Shown here one piece after another: positions 8,919 to 17,465 of a stretch of DNA of 64,000 nucleotides (positions are counted from its first letter, which is position 1; every line of letters begins with the position of its first letter). The stretch lies in NCBI GenBank assembly GCA_003676145.1, contig NAUB01000016.1, positions 1-64,000 on the forward strand. The letters are read 5' to 3'. Below the pieces are notes generated by a model. It ran no database searches and had not been told where the DNA came from. It saw only the letters and a list, made by a program, of their open reading frames with translations. The DNA comes from a gamma proteobacterium symbiont of Stewartia floridana. GTDB lineage: Bacteria; Pseudomonadota; Gammaproteobacteria; Chromatiales; Chromatiaceae. A program made the position numbers and the translations under genes.

Positions 8919-9266
8919 ATGACCACAGAGATCTATCACAATCCCCGCTGCAGCAAATCGAGACAAACACTGCAGTTACTGGAGGAACAGGGTGTTGAGC
9001 CGGAAATCGTCGAATATCTGAAAACCCCACCGGACAGTAAGACCCTGGAGACAATTCTCGACATGCTGGGTCTGGAGCCGCGTGAACTGATGCGCCGCAA
9101 AGAGCCGGAGTACAAACAGAATCAGCTCGACAATCCCGAGCTGAGCCGCACCCAGTTGATCGAAGCGATGGTCGCTCATCCGAAGCTGATCGAACGACCG
9201 ATTGTCATCAAGAACGGCAAGGCCGCCATCGGTCGACCACCGGAAAAGGTTCTGGAGATCCTCTGA
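8919..9266 (+). CDS. arsC: Glutaredoxin-type arsenate reductase
   Basis: 115 residues, matching the ArsC/Spx fold. The catalytic Cys is in NPRCSKSRQTL (residues 8-18). The family C-terminal RPIV...G.A.IGRPPE signature is present (ERPIVIKNGKAAIGRPPEKVL). It reduces arsenate to arsenite with glutathione and glutaredoxin in the cytoplasm. No arsB/arsR is adjacent. It is followed by wrbA after 31 bases, an arrangement seen in many gammaproteobacteria, where this paralogue is often annotated ArsC or YfgD. Confidence 0.93.
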   Translation: MTTEIYHNPRCSKSRQTLQLLEEQGVEPEIVEYLKTPPDSKTLETILDMLGLEPRELMRRKEPEYKQNQLDNPELSRTQLIEAMVAHPKLIERPIVIKNGKAAIGRPPEKVLEIL

Positions 9267-9282
9267 TCCTGAGCATAACTGA

Positions 9283-9897
<615 letters not shown>

Positions 9898-9901
9898 CTC
9901 C

Positions 9902-10582
9902 ATGCCCAACCAGCTGCCTCTTGGCCTGAGCATCAGACCGCGGATCGATTTCGCCCATTTCGTGATCGGCAGAAACGGGGAGGCGGTCTCCCGCCTGCGC
10001 GGCGAACAGGATCCCTATATCTACCTATGGGGCGATTCGGGTTCAGGCAAAAGCCACCTGTTACAGGCTGCCTGTCAGCAGTCCCAGTCCAAAGGAGAGC
10101 AGCCCGCCTATCTGCCATTCAAATCGGAACATGGCCTGCAGCCGGAGATGCTGGAAGGGCTTGATGGTTTCTCCCTGGTCTGCCTGGACGATCTTCAGGT
10201 ACTTGCGGGAGAGCGGGCCTGGGAAGTGGCGATCTTCAATCTCTACAACCTGCTGCAGGAGCGTGGCGCCAGATTGATCGTCGCCTGCGACCGCCCGCCT
10301 GGGCAACTCTCCCTGCATCTCGACGATCTGGCCTCCAGGCTGACCTGGGGGCCCTGTTACCACCTGTTCCCACTGAATGATGAGGAGCGACTCGAACTGC
10401 TGATCAGCAACGCGGAACTGCGGGGTCTGTCGATGAGCGTAGAAACCGCTCAATTTCTGCTGCAGAGAACCCCCAGGGATATCCATTTCCTGACCATTCT
10501 GCTGGATCGACTCGACCAGGCTTCACTTGCAGCCCAGCGCAAACTCACTATACCCTTTGTCCGGGAAGCGCTGAAACTATGA
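9902..10582 (+). CDS. hda: DnaA regulatory inactivator Hda
   Basis: 226 residues from the ATG at 9902. The QLPLGL sequence at residues 4-9 is the beta-clamp-binding motif expected at the N-terminus of Hda. The AAA+ P-loop WGDSGSGKSHLL and Walker B LVCLDDLQ are intact. The C-terminal arm HFLTILLDRLDQASLAAQRKLT matches DnaA-like lid regions; there is no DNA-binding domain IV, which separates it from DnaA. With the sliding clamp it stimulates hydrolysis of DnaA-ATP to stop re-initiation. Confidence 0.93.
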   Translation: MPNQLPLGLSIRPRIDFAHFVIGRNGEAVSRLRGEQDPYIYLWGDSGSGKSHLLQAACQQSQSKGEQPAYLPFKSEHGLQPEMLEGLDGFSLVCLDDLQVLAGERAWEVAIFNLYNLLQERGARLIVACDRPPGQLSLHLDDLASRLTWGPCYHLFPLNDEERLELLISNAELRGLSMSVETAQFLLQRTPRDIHFLTILLDRLDQASLAAQRKLTIPFVREALKL

Positions 10583-10631
10583 CACACAACCCTGATCCAA
10601 GGGTATGTAAACCCTGAAAGTAGGTAGTGAT

Positions 10632-10955
10632 ATGACAACCACACAGAAAATCATCGAAAAAAAGCTGCAGGAATCGTTTACACCGCTGCACCTGGAAGTG
10701 ATCGATGAGAGCCATAATCACAGTGTACCGGATGGGGCCGAATCCCATTTCAAGGTGGTACTGGTGAGTGAGGCATTTGAAGGCGAAAAGCTGATCCAGC
10801 GCCATCGTAGAGTCAATAAAGTCCTGGCGGAAGAGTTGAGTGAGGGGGGTGTACATGCCCTCGCGCTGCACACCCTGACACCGGAAGATTGGTTCAACCA
10901 CGGCGGTACGGTACCCGCTTCACCTGAATGTCTGGGTGGCTCAAAACAGAGCTAG
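10632..10955 (+). CDS. bolA: BolA family protein
   Basis: 107 residues. The BolA core is seen in ESHNHSVPDGAESHFKVVLVS followed by QRHRRVNKVLAEEL and VHALALHTLTPEDW. The conserved His and the RHRxVxxxL helix are the family hallmarks. BolA proteins act with monothiol glutaredoxins around a shared [2Fe-2S] cluster and influence morphology and iron regulation. The next gene, 6 bases downstream, is a glutaredoxin-like protein, which fits this partnership even though that protein is of the dithiol CPFC type. Confidence 0.92.
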   Translation: MTTTQKIIEKKLQESFTPLHLEVIDESHNHSVPDGAESHFKVVLVSEAFEGEKLIQRHRRVNKVLAEELSEGGVHALALHTLTPEDWFNHGGTVPASPECLGGSKQS

Positions 10956-10961
10956 CGGACG

Positions 10962-11321
10962 ATGCTGCACTGGCTCACCAGTCTCATCTCCAAACCGTTA
11001 CGGCGTGATCCGGCCCGCCAGCGTCAGGTTGATCAAGAGACCAGTCGCCTGGCACTCTATCAATTCCCCCTCTGCCCGTTCTGCATCAAGGTCAATCGGG
11101 TGATTCGCAAGTTGAACCTGAAGATCGAGCAGCGCAACGCAGCCAGCGATCCGAACTGGGCTGACGAGCTACAGCAACTCGGTGGAAAGCTGCAGACCCC
11201 CTGCCTGAAAATTGAGCAACAGGATGGTGACCGCTGGCTGTATGAATCGGATGACATCATCCGCTATCTCAGACAGAGATTTGCAACCTCTCGGGACCTT
11301 TCGAAAGATCACATTGCCTGA
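10962..11321 (+). CDS. Glutaredoxin/glutathione S-transferase N-terminal-like protein
   Basis: 119 residues. A basic N-terminal extension of about 30 residues precedes a glutaredoxin fold with the dithiol motif LCPFCIKV at about residue 39. The cis-Pro region is QTPCLKI, and the fold ends with YESDDIIRYLRQRF, which is typical of GST-N/GrxB-like proteins. It likely reduces glutathione-mixed disulfides. It is coupled to bolA. Confidence 0.85.
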   Translation: MLHWLTSLISKPLRRDPARQRQVDQETSRLALYQFPLCPFCIKVNRVIRKLNLKIEQRNAASDPNWADELQQLGGKLQTPCLKIEQQDGDRWLYESDDIIRYLRQRFATSRDLSKDHIA

Positions 11322-11454
11322 TACGAAACCCTTGGGCAATTAACCGCCAACCACCGCGAACTGTCGCAAATCGATGCTGCAACAGGATAGTCATTGGCGA
11401 AATTTTACGGTGATTGGCGTTTTTTGCGGTTAATCCTCTTTACGAAGGGTCAGA

Positions 11455-12813
11455 CTACTTCAATGAGTTCTGCTCGAAATAGTCCCGTGTCAATTTGAAA
11501 ACCACCGGGCTGAGCATCAGCAGCGCAAGCAGATTTGGAATCGCCATCAGGGCATTCAGCGTATCCGCCACCAGCCAGACAAAATTAAGATAGTCCTGCG
11601 CCAGCGCGCCAACCGGAATCATGATGATCCACAGTACACGAAACGGAACAATCGCCTTGATACCCACAAGGTACTCAACGCAACGTTCACTGTAGACGCT
11701 CCAACCCAGTATGGTGGTAAAGGCGAACACCGCCAGGCCCACACTGACAATCAAACCGCCAACCCCAGGCAGCGCCATCTCAAAGGCGGCAGACGAGAGT
11801 GCCGCTCCGGTCTCACCCGTAGTCCAGACCCCGGTGACAACGATCGCCAGACCGGTAACCGAACAGACGATCAGGGTATCGATGAAGGTTCCCAGCATCG
11901 CCACCGTACCCTGGCGCACCGGACTGTCGGTTGCTGCAGAGGCGTGCGCGATCGGCGCACTGCCGAGTCCGGCCTCGTTGGAGAAGACGCCCCTGGCCAC
12001 ACCAAAACGAATCGCCGCCCAAACCGCCGCACCGGCAAAGCCACCCGTGGCCGCCACCGGAGTGAAGGCATACTGGATGATCTGACCGATCGCTGCCGGA
12101 ATCTCGGAAATATTCAGAACGATGATCACGCCCCCGGCCAACAGATAGGCGATCGCCATCAGGGGCACCAGTTTACCGGCCACTTCCGCGATCCGACGGA
12201 TTCCACCGATCAGCACCAGCGCCGCCAGCACTGCCATCACCCCACCGGTAACGGCCGGATCGATACCCAGGCTCTCGTTTTTCAGCAGTGCCTGAGCAAC
12301 CGAATTGGCCTGTACGGTATTACCGATACCAAATCCGGCCAAGGCTCCGAAAACCGCAAACAGGGTACCCAGCCAGGTCCATTTGCTGCCCAGACCGTTC
12401 TTGATGTAGTACATGGGACCGCCGACGTGGTTGCCGTTCTCATCCACTTCCCGGTATTTGACAGCCAGTACCGCTTCCGCGTATTTGGTGGCCATACCGA
12501 CCAGCGCGGTACACCACATCCAGAACAGAGCCCCTGGACCACCCAGAGCGATGGCGGTGGCGACCCCGGCGATATTACCCGTGCCGATGGTTGCAGAGAG
12601 CGAGGTCATCAGGGCGTTGAACGGGGTGATCTCCCCCTCTCCCCGGCCTTCGCGCCCTCCCCAGAGCATTTGAAATCCATATTTGAGCCGAGCCAATGGC
12701 ATCAGCTTCAAGCCGATCATCAGGAACAGCCCGGTACCCAGAATCAGTACCAGCATGACAGGCCCCCAGACAATGCTGTTCAGCCCGCCGATCAGTTCTT
12801 TGAGTAGTTCCAC
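11455..12813 (-). CDS. Alanine/glycine:cation symporter (AGCS family)
   Basis: 452 residues and about ten membrane helices. Family phrases are SATIGTGNIAGVATAIALGGPGALFWMW (split: SATIGTGNIAGVAT then GGPGALFWMW), ATKYAEAVLAVKYRE, GGPMYYIKNGL and GVARGVFSNEAGLGSAPIAHA. It imports alanine or glycine with Na+. It is monocistronic, and its leader carries a nested stem (12841-12885). I saw no glycine riboswitch motif there. Confidence 0.93.
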   Translation of the reverse strand: MELLKELIGGLNSIVWGPVMLVLILGTGLFLMIGLKLMPLARLKYGFQMLWGGREGRGEGEITPFNALMTSLSATIGTGNIAGVATAIALGGPGALFWMWCTALVGMATKYAEAVLAVKYREVDENGNHVGGPMYYIKNGLGSKWTWLGTLFAVFGALAGFGIGNTVQANSVAQALLKNESLGIDPAVTGGVMAVLAALVLIGGIRRIAEVAGKLVPLMAIAYLLAGGVIIVLNISEIPAAIGQIIQYAFTPVAATGGFAGAAVWAAIRFGVARGVFSNEAGLGSAPIAHASAATDSPVRQGTVAMLGTFIDTLIVCSVTGLAIVVTGVWTTGETGAALSSAAFEMALPGVGGLIVSVGLAVFAFTTILGWSVYSERCVEYLVGIKAIVPFRVLWIIMIPVGALAQDYLNFVWLVADTLNALMAIPNLLALLMLSPVVFKLTRDYFEQNSLK

Positions 12814-12840
12814 TGCATACCCCCTTATCTATTTTTATTT

Positions 12841-12885
12841 TGCATGGCAGGTAGTTAGGACACTTTTGAAGTGAATCGCCATGCA
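12841..12885 (-). promoter_or_regulatory. Nested stem-loop in the leader of the alanine symporter gene
   Basis: The arms TGCATGGC (12841-12848) and GCCATGCA (12878-12885) pair perfectly and enclose a second perfect stem, CACTT-TTG-AAGTG (12861-12873). The element begins 28 bases upstream of the symporter start and has no T tract, so it is more like an operator or leader structure than a terminator. Confidence 0.35.
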
Positions 12886-13040
12886 CCTTGCGGGATCTCA
12901 CACGATACTTCCGTGAACCTACTATACACACTCACAAGTTTTCGGTAAAAAATCCAAAAACACCCATTTTGCTTGAGATTATTGGCCCAGAAGACTAATC
13001 TGGTACTGATTGCATCCAAATCGTTTTGGTGAATGAATCC

Positions 13041-13403
13041 ATGTCTGTCTGTAAAAGTCTTAAGGGTTACTCCCGAAAACATGAACGTGTAGCAGATCTG
13101 TTTTCGTTGTTAGCGGTTGCACTGCTGTTCGGCACACTCTATCTGGTGGTCAGCAACTATTCCGAGGTCATCAGCTGGATGAAGACCGATGCGGTGATCC
13201 ATGTGCCTGTGGTGGTCGGCATACTGATTCTGGATCTGTTCCTGATCTACATGTTCCTCAACATCGGCGCGGCGCGCTTTGAAGAGGAGGAGGAGGGGTG
13301 TTTCCATACCTTCAAAGGACGCAGATCGGGTAGCGGCTCTGTCGGCAACGTGTTTACAAGCTGGCTGCATCACATGGAACAGGTCGGCAGAAAACATCGC
13401 TGA
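13041..13403 (+). CDS. Small two-helix membrane protein of unknown function
   Basis: 120 residues from the ATG at 13041. Two hydrophobic helices (about 18-40, LFSLLAVALLFGTLYLVV, and about 53-74, VPVVVGILILDLFLIYMFL) are followed by an acidic patch (EEEEEG) and a basic tail. No family recognised. It sits 19 bases before the TatT lipoprotein gene on the same strand, so it could be the first gene of the TRAP transporter unit or simply read through with it. Confidence 0.65.
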   Translation: MSVCKSLKGYSRKHERVADLFSLLAVALLFGTLYLVVSNYSEVISWMKTDAVIHVPVVVGILILDLFLIYMFLNIGAARFEEEEEGCFHTFKGRRSGSGSVGNVFTSWLHHMEQVGRKHR

Positions 13404-13422
13404 AATCTGTCACAATCGGCGG

Positions 13423-14280
13423 ATGATCAAGAACCGTCGTCGTCTCATAACAGTCTCACTTCTCTGCTCAGCCGCACTACTTCTGGATAGTGGCTGCAGC
13501 TCACTGTCAACCAGCCGTCTGGCAGCCAACCTCTCCAACGCCATGCTCAATCAGACGGATCCGGAGATTGTGCGACACGGTGCACCGGCCTATCTGTTGT
13601 TACTCGACTCGTTTATCGCGGAGAACCCCAACGATCGGGATCTGCTCTATGCCGGCGCCAGACTGTATGGTGCCTATGCAGGCGGACTGGTGAAGGATCC
13701 GCAACGGCAGAAAAATCTCACCCAGAAAGCGATGGACTACGCCACCACAGGATTCTGTGAGGCGGAGCCGGAGCTCTGCCACGACAGCCACAAGCCGTTC
13801 GAACAGTTTTCCGCCACCCTGGCCAAGAGCGATGAGCCCGATCTGGAAGATCTCTATCTCTATGGCGCTACCTGGGCAGGTTGGATTCAGGCACACAGTG
13901 ATGACTGGAATGCGGTTGCTGATCTGGCTAAAGCCGAGTCGCTGCTGCTGCGGGTGGTCGAACGGGACCCTGGCTATGAAAAGGGTCGCGCCCAGCTCTA
14001 CCTGGGTGTGATACGCAGTCAGATCCCCCCCGCACTGGGTGGTAAACCGGAACTCGGCAAACAGCACTTTGAGTCGGCCATCGACTACTCCGAGGGTCAG
14101 GACCTGATGGTAAAACTGGAATACGCTCGACACTATGCCCGATTGGTTTTTGATAAAACTCTACATGACAGACTGCTCAATGAGGTACTGCAGGCCGATC
14201 CGGTACAAAGCGGCCTGACATTGAGTAACATCATGGCGCAACAACAAGCCAAGTCATTGATCGAAGAAGATTATTTTTAA
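13423..14280 (+). CDS. TRAP transporter-associated TatT lipoprotein
   Basis: 285 residues from the ATG at 13423. The signal peptide ends in a lipobox (LLLDSGCSSL), so the mature protein is a periplasm-facing lipoprotein. The body is helical and TPR-like (for example DRDLLYAGARLYGAYAGGLV and KAESLLLRVVERDPGYEKGRAQLYLGV), matching the TatT family. TatT trimers are proposed to associate with DctP-type binding proteins of TRAP systems that handle hydrophobic or unusual ligands. The DctP gene follows. Confidence 0.85.
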   Translation: MIKNRRRLITVSLLCSAALLLDSGCSSLSTSRLAANLSNAMLNQTDPEIVRHGAPAYLLLLDSFIAENPNDRDLLYAGARLYGAYAGGLVKDPQRQKNLTQKAMDYATTGFCEAEPELCHDSHKPFEQFSATLAKSDEPDLEDLYLYGATWAGWIQAHSDDWNAVADLAKAESLLLRVVERDPGYEKGRAQLYLGVIRSQIPPALGGKPELGKQHFESAIDYSEGQDLMVKLEYARHYARLVFDKTLHDRLLNEVLQADPVQSGLTLSNIMAQQQAKSLIEEDYF

Positions 14281-14530
14281 CAACCAACAGATGTAACATC
14301 TTGTAAACAGTGAACATCTATACTACGGTAGTTGAATCGACTGACAGCACCGCGGAACGGATTGCACCCCGGGGTAAGCGAGCAAATACCCCACAAACCC
14401 CAATGATATTCCCCCTGCATGAGTCCAAACAGATCAGTCTGACGTATAACACACAGAGTCAGGACCGCTTGGATTAGTGATCACGGGCACAATCACTGAC
14501 TTCTCTCTTTGACCTTAGAGGATTAGACAC

Positions 14531-15613
14531 ATGTTCCGCCTGCTGGCCATTCTCATCATGACACTCACGCTGCTGCCAGTCAGTCATGCCAAGACCACTT
14601 TGAAGATCGCCACTCTGGCACCGGATGGCACCAGCTGGATGAAGCAGATGCGGGCGGCTGCCAAAGAGATCCATGAGAAGAGTGAAGGACGGGTAAAGAT
14701 CCGCTTCTACCCCGGTGGGGTCATGGGTAACGACAACAGCGTGCTACGCAAAATCCGTATCGGTCAGTTGCAGGGTGGCGCCATCACCGGAGGTGGCTTG
14801 AGCAGTATCTACTCCGACGCCCAGATCTACACACTGCCGTTCCAGTTCCGCAACCTTGAGGAGGTGGATGCGGTACGCCAGGTGATGGATAAGCGGATCA
14901 TCGATGGTTTGCAAAAGAAGGGCTTTATCAGTTTCGGCCTGAGTGAAGGTGGTTTTGCCTACCTGCTCTCCAACTCACCGGTGAAGACCACCGACAACAT
15001 GAAAGGGCTGAAGATCTGGATACCGGAAGGGGACAAGGTTAACGCGGAGATATTCAGCAAACTGGGCATCGCGCCGATCCCCCTGCCGTTGACCGATGTA
15101 CTGACCGGCCTGCAGACCGGACTGATCGATACCATCGCCAGCGCCCCCATCGGTGCCATAGCACTGCAGTGGCATACCCGGGTCAACTATCTGACTCAGG
15201 TCCCGCTCGCCTATCTCTACGCCACACTGGTGATCAAGGAGAAGGCCTTCAACAAACTCACTGAAGCCGACCGGGATCTGGTCAAACAGACCCTCCAGTC
15301 CACCTTCGTCAAACTCAACCAACAGAACCGTGAAGACAATATCGCCGCGCTCTCCGCTCTCAAAAAACAGGGTATCGAGTTCATCAGCCCGACTGAACAA
15401 CAGCAACAGGCCTGGGAGCAGCATGCCAACATAACGCTGCAGAGCTTGCGCAATGAAGGAGTGGTCTCAATCCAACTGTTGGAAGAGATGCAGAATCTGA
15501 TCCAGCTGCAACGGGATTCGAATCCAGTCACAAAACAGACTGAAGAGATCTTGATCAATCGCCGCGATACCGCACTCAAGTCCAGTTTTAATGAGTCCCA
15601 CTCGATGCAGTAA
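14531..15613 (+). CDS. TRAP transporter substrate-binding protein, DctP type
   Basis: 360 residues with a signal peptide (LLAILIMTLTLLPVSHA). DctP-family features include KIATLAPDGTSWMKQM, the ligand-carboxylate Arg region KIRFYPGGVMGNDNSVLRKIRIGQL and the LPLTDVLTGLQTGLIDTIASAP segment. It delivers an organic substrate, commonly a carboxylate, to the DctQM permease. The permease genes lie 1.4 kb downstream, with two unrelated genes in between. The C-terminal ~40 residues extend beyond the usual fold. Confidence 0.92.
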   Translation: MFRLLAILIMTLTLLPVSHAKTTLKIATLAPDGTSWMKQMRAAAKEIHEKSEGRVKIRFYPGGVMGNDNSVLRKIRIGQLQGGAITGGGLSSIYSDAQIYTLPFQFRNLEEVDAVRQVMDKRIIDGLQKKGFISFGLSEGGFAYLLSNSPVKTTDNMKGLKIWIPEGDKVNAEIFSKLGIAPIPLPLTDVLTGLQTGLIDTIASAPIGAIALQWHTRVNYLTQVPLAYLYATLVIKEKAFNKLTEADRDLVKQTLQSTFVKLNQQNREDNIAALSALKKQGIEFISPTEQQQQAWEQHANITLQSLRNEGVVSIQLLEEMQNLIQLQRDSNPVTKQTEEILINRRDTALKSSFNESHSMQ

Positions 15614-15842
15614 GCAGAGGGACTGAAGCGGAGAGCAGATTGAAGACAATCTGTCCCGGTACTTCGATCAAACTGAGGCTTGCAGTGGATAACCTATGCA
15701 GAGAGAATGTCGCTTTCTGCAACTGAGTATCGTTGCAAAGGAGATCCACCTGAGACCGGATGAACCGATGGATTCATTCATCGATCGATAACAGACGATA
15801 TCCTTTAAAAACCAATCACTCACACTGCAGGTATCGCTAGCC

Positions 15843-16154
15843 ATGCCGGAAATGAATCTGTTTAAACCAGATAAGGCGGATGGAGAGAAGGAGAATCTGG
15901 AGACTCTGTTGAGCAGGAAAAACGTCACGATCGAGCGTATCCTGAGTCCACCGAATAGTATCACTGAGATTCTGCAACAGCCCCATGACGAATGGATCAG
16001 CATCCTGCAGGGGAGTGCAAAACTTGAAATGGATGACACACAACACAATCTTCATCGGGGGGATTGCGTATTGATCCCAGCCAACACACCCCATCGTGTG
16101 CTGACAACCAGCCACCAGCCTCACTGCATCTGGCTCACGGTACATATACGTTAA
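15843..16154 (+). CDS. Cupin-domain protein
   Basis: 103 residues with a single beta-barrel cupin. The motifs are DEWISILQGSAKLEMDD (first cupin motif, lacking the usual His pair) and RGDCVLIPANTPHRV (second motif with its His). With only one clear metal-ligand His it may be non-catalytic or sensory. It lies between the TRAP binding protein and the nucleotidyltransferase gene. Its function is unknown. Confidence 0.75.
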   Translation: MPEMNLFKPDKADGEKENLETLLSRKNVTIERILSPPNSITEILQQPHDEWISILQGSAKLEMDDTQHNLHRGDCVLIPANTPHRVLTTSHQPHCIWLTVHIR

Positions 16155-16309
16155 TTTCCATCCGGTTCTGCGGGAACGCATCCTTTCCGATTACTCAAAA
16201 CCAGTGCATGGAATCGATATGCATACCAGCAGGTCACGCCATTAATCACAGGGAGTAAAGAATAGATAGTGGTTTCACACTCTGGTGCAACATCTATTAG
16301 GCCACGAGA

Positions 16310-16843
16310 ATGAATAGCAAACATATTGAGCTAATCCATCTACTGTTCTTTGAAGCAGAGAAAATAAAAATCCCATTGTGGCTAAGTGGTGGGTGGGCTA
16401 TTGATGCAAAAAGAGACCAAGTAACCTGGGAGCACGAAGATATTGATGTTACATATCCTTCAGATCAAGAAAATGACTTTATTGCGTTGCTGCTCAGACT
16501 AGGCGGCAACATTACGCAACAAACGTCTTACGGTTTTCTCGCTAGTCTTCAGGGGGTTCTCATTGACTGTGAGCCATGCACTCTCGTCGGAGGTAGCTAC
16601 GAGCTAGATGGGCCACCGGCAGGGACATGTCCGATGGAAAAATTGGGGAAGTTGGATAGTATACCAATCCGTTGTATAAGTTGGGAGGCAGTGCTGTGGG
16701 ATTACTTTTACTATATAGAAGAGGTTCCACAAAGCAAATGGCGCTCTAAGGATTTCTCTAACTTCGAGTTGGTTAAGGCATTTTATGGCACAGCAAATAC
16801 ACAAAAATTACACGAGCAATTCAAAACACAGTATATGGACTGA
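16310..16843 (+). CDS. ANT(2'')-like aminoglycoside nucleotidyltransferase homologue
   Basis: 177 residues, the same length as aminoglycoside 2''-O-nucleotidyltransferase ANT(2'')-Ia (AadB) as I recall it, and it appears to align without gaps. Visible shared features: PLWLSGGWAIDA near residue 22, the metal-binding EHEDIDVTYP (AadB: KHDDIDLTFP) supplying the two catalytic Asp residues, LIDCEP with the third acidic residue, and SWEAVLWDYFYY near 125. ANT(2'') enzymes transfer AMP to gentamicin/kanamycin-type drugs in the cytoplasm. The gene is visibly richer in A/T than its neighbours and splits a TRAP transporter cluster, both signs of acquisition. The active residues are intact, but the substrate cannot be read from sequence. 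Confidence 0.85.
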   Translation: MNSKHIELIHLLFFEAEKIKIPLWLSGGWAIDAKRDQVTWEHEDIDVTYPSDQENDFIALLLRLGGNITQQTSYGFLASLQGVLIDCEPCTLVGGSYELDGPPAGTCPMEKLGKLDSIPIRCISWEAVLWDYFYYIEEVPQSKWRSKDFSNFELVKAFYGTANTQKLHEQFKTQYMD

Positions 16844-16921
16844 CAAGTCAAAGGCACTCGAACAGCCGAAAGCCGCCACGCTCGCGCATCGCTATGCCGC
16901 TTTTAGCTGGCGTTGATTTGC
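16844..16921 (+). repeat. Imperfect 78-base inverted repeat after the ANT(2'')-like gene
   Basis: Directly after the stop codon, CAAGTCAAAGGC can pair with the end sequence GCGTTGATTTGC, and inner parts AGCCGAAAGC and GCTTTTAGC also pair. Size, position and a GCGTT core on the right recall an integron attC site, but the left core lacks the expected AAC and the right core departs from GTTRRRY. It may instead be a terminator-like or degraded recombination structure. Confidence 0.3.
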
Positions 16922-16976
16922 ACGCTCAGAAACTGGAATAACTATCTATCTTGATATACCGCTATAATCGATCCCC

Positions 16977-17465
16977 ATGATAAATATGCTCCAGACCATT
17001 CGCCAGGTCATCCATCGCTTCGAGGAGTTGCTCACAGCTATTCTGCTGGGTGGCATGATACTGTTGGCAGGCAGTCAGATCGTACTGCGCAATCTGTTCG
17101 ATTCCGGTCTGATCTGGGCAGACCCCAGCTTACGTATCATGGTGTTATGGATCGCCCTGTTGGGTGCCATTGCAGCCACCAGGGAGAATCGGCATATCCG
17201 TATCGACCTGCTATCTCATGTACTTTCAAATCGCAGCAGATCCCTGCTAACCGTTTTGCATGATCTGTTCAGCGCTCTGGTCTGTGGCTTGATCGCCTGG
17301 CACTCAGCCCGTTTTGTCTACTTCGAGTGGCAGGACGGCACTCAGCTGTTCTCCATTCTGCCAGCCTGGATCGGGGAGATCATCATACCGATCGGCTTTG
17401 CCATCATGAGCATCCGTTTCATCGTCAACATCCCACTGCATCTGATGAATAGGAAGGCAGCATGA
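16977..17465 (+). CDS. TRAP transporter small permease, DctQ type
   Basis: 162 residues with four membrane helices (about 15-35, 50-66, 88-108 and 128-150). IDLLSHVL and RENRHIRID are typical DctQ phrases. TATAAT lies 9 bases before the ATG with no Shine-Dalgarno sequence between, so a leaderless transcript from a promoter just upstream is possible. The stop overlaps the start of dctM by 4 bases. Confidence 0.88.
   Translation: MINMLQTIRQVIHRFEELLTAILLGGMILLAGSQIVLRNLFDSGLIWADPSLRIMVLWIALLGAIAATRENRHIRIDLLSHVLSNRSRSLLTVLHDLFSALVCGLIAWHSARFVYFEWQDGTQLFSILPAWIGEIIIPIGFAIMSIRFIVNIPLHLMNRKAA

Noticed and set aside
11944-12807. Plus-strand frame of 287 codons opposite the alanine symporter
   Set aside because: Very rich in His, Gln and Arg, as expected from antisense translation of a membrane protein gene.
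12814-13040. Glycine riboswitch before the alanine/glycine symporter
   Set aside because: The conserved GGAGAG-type core of the glycine aptamer is not present; only a simple nested stem is visible.
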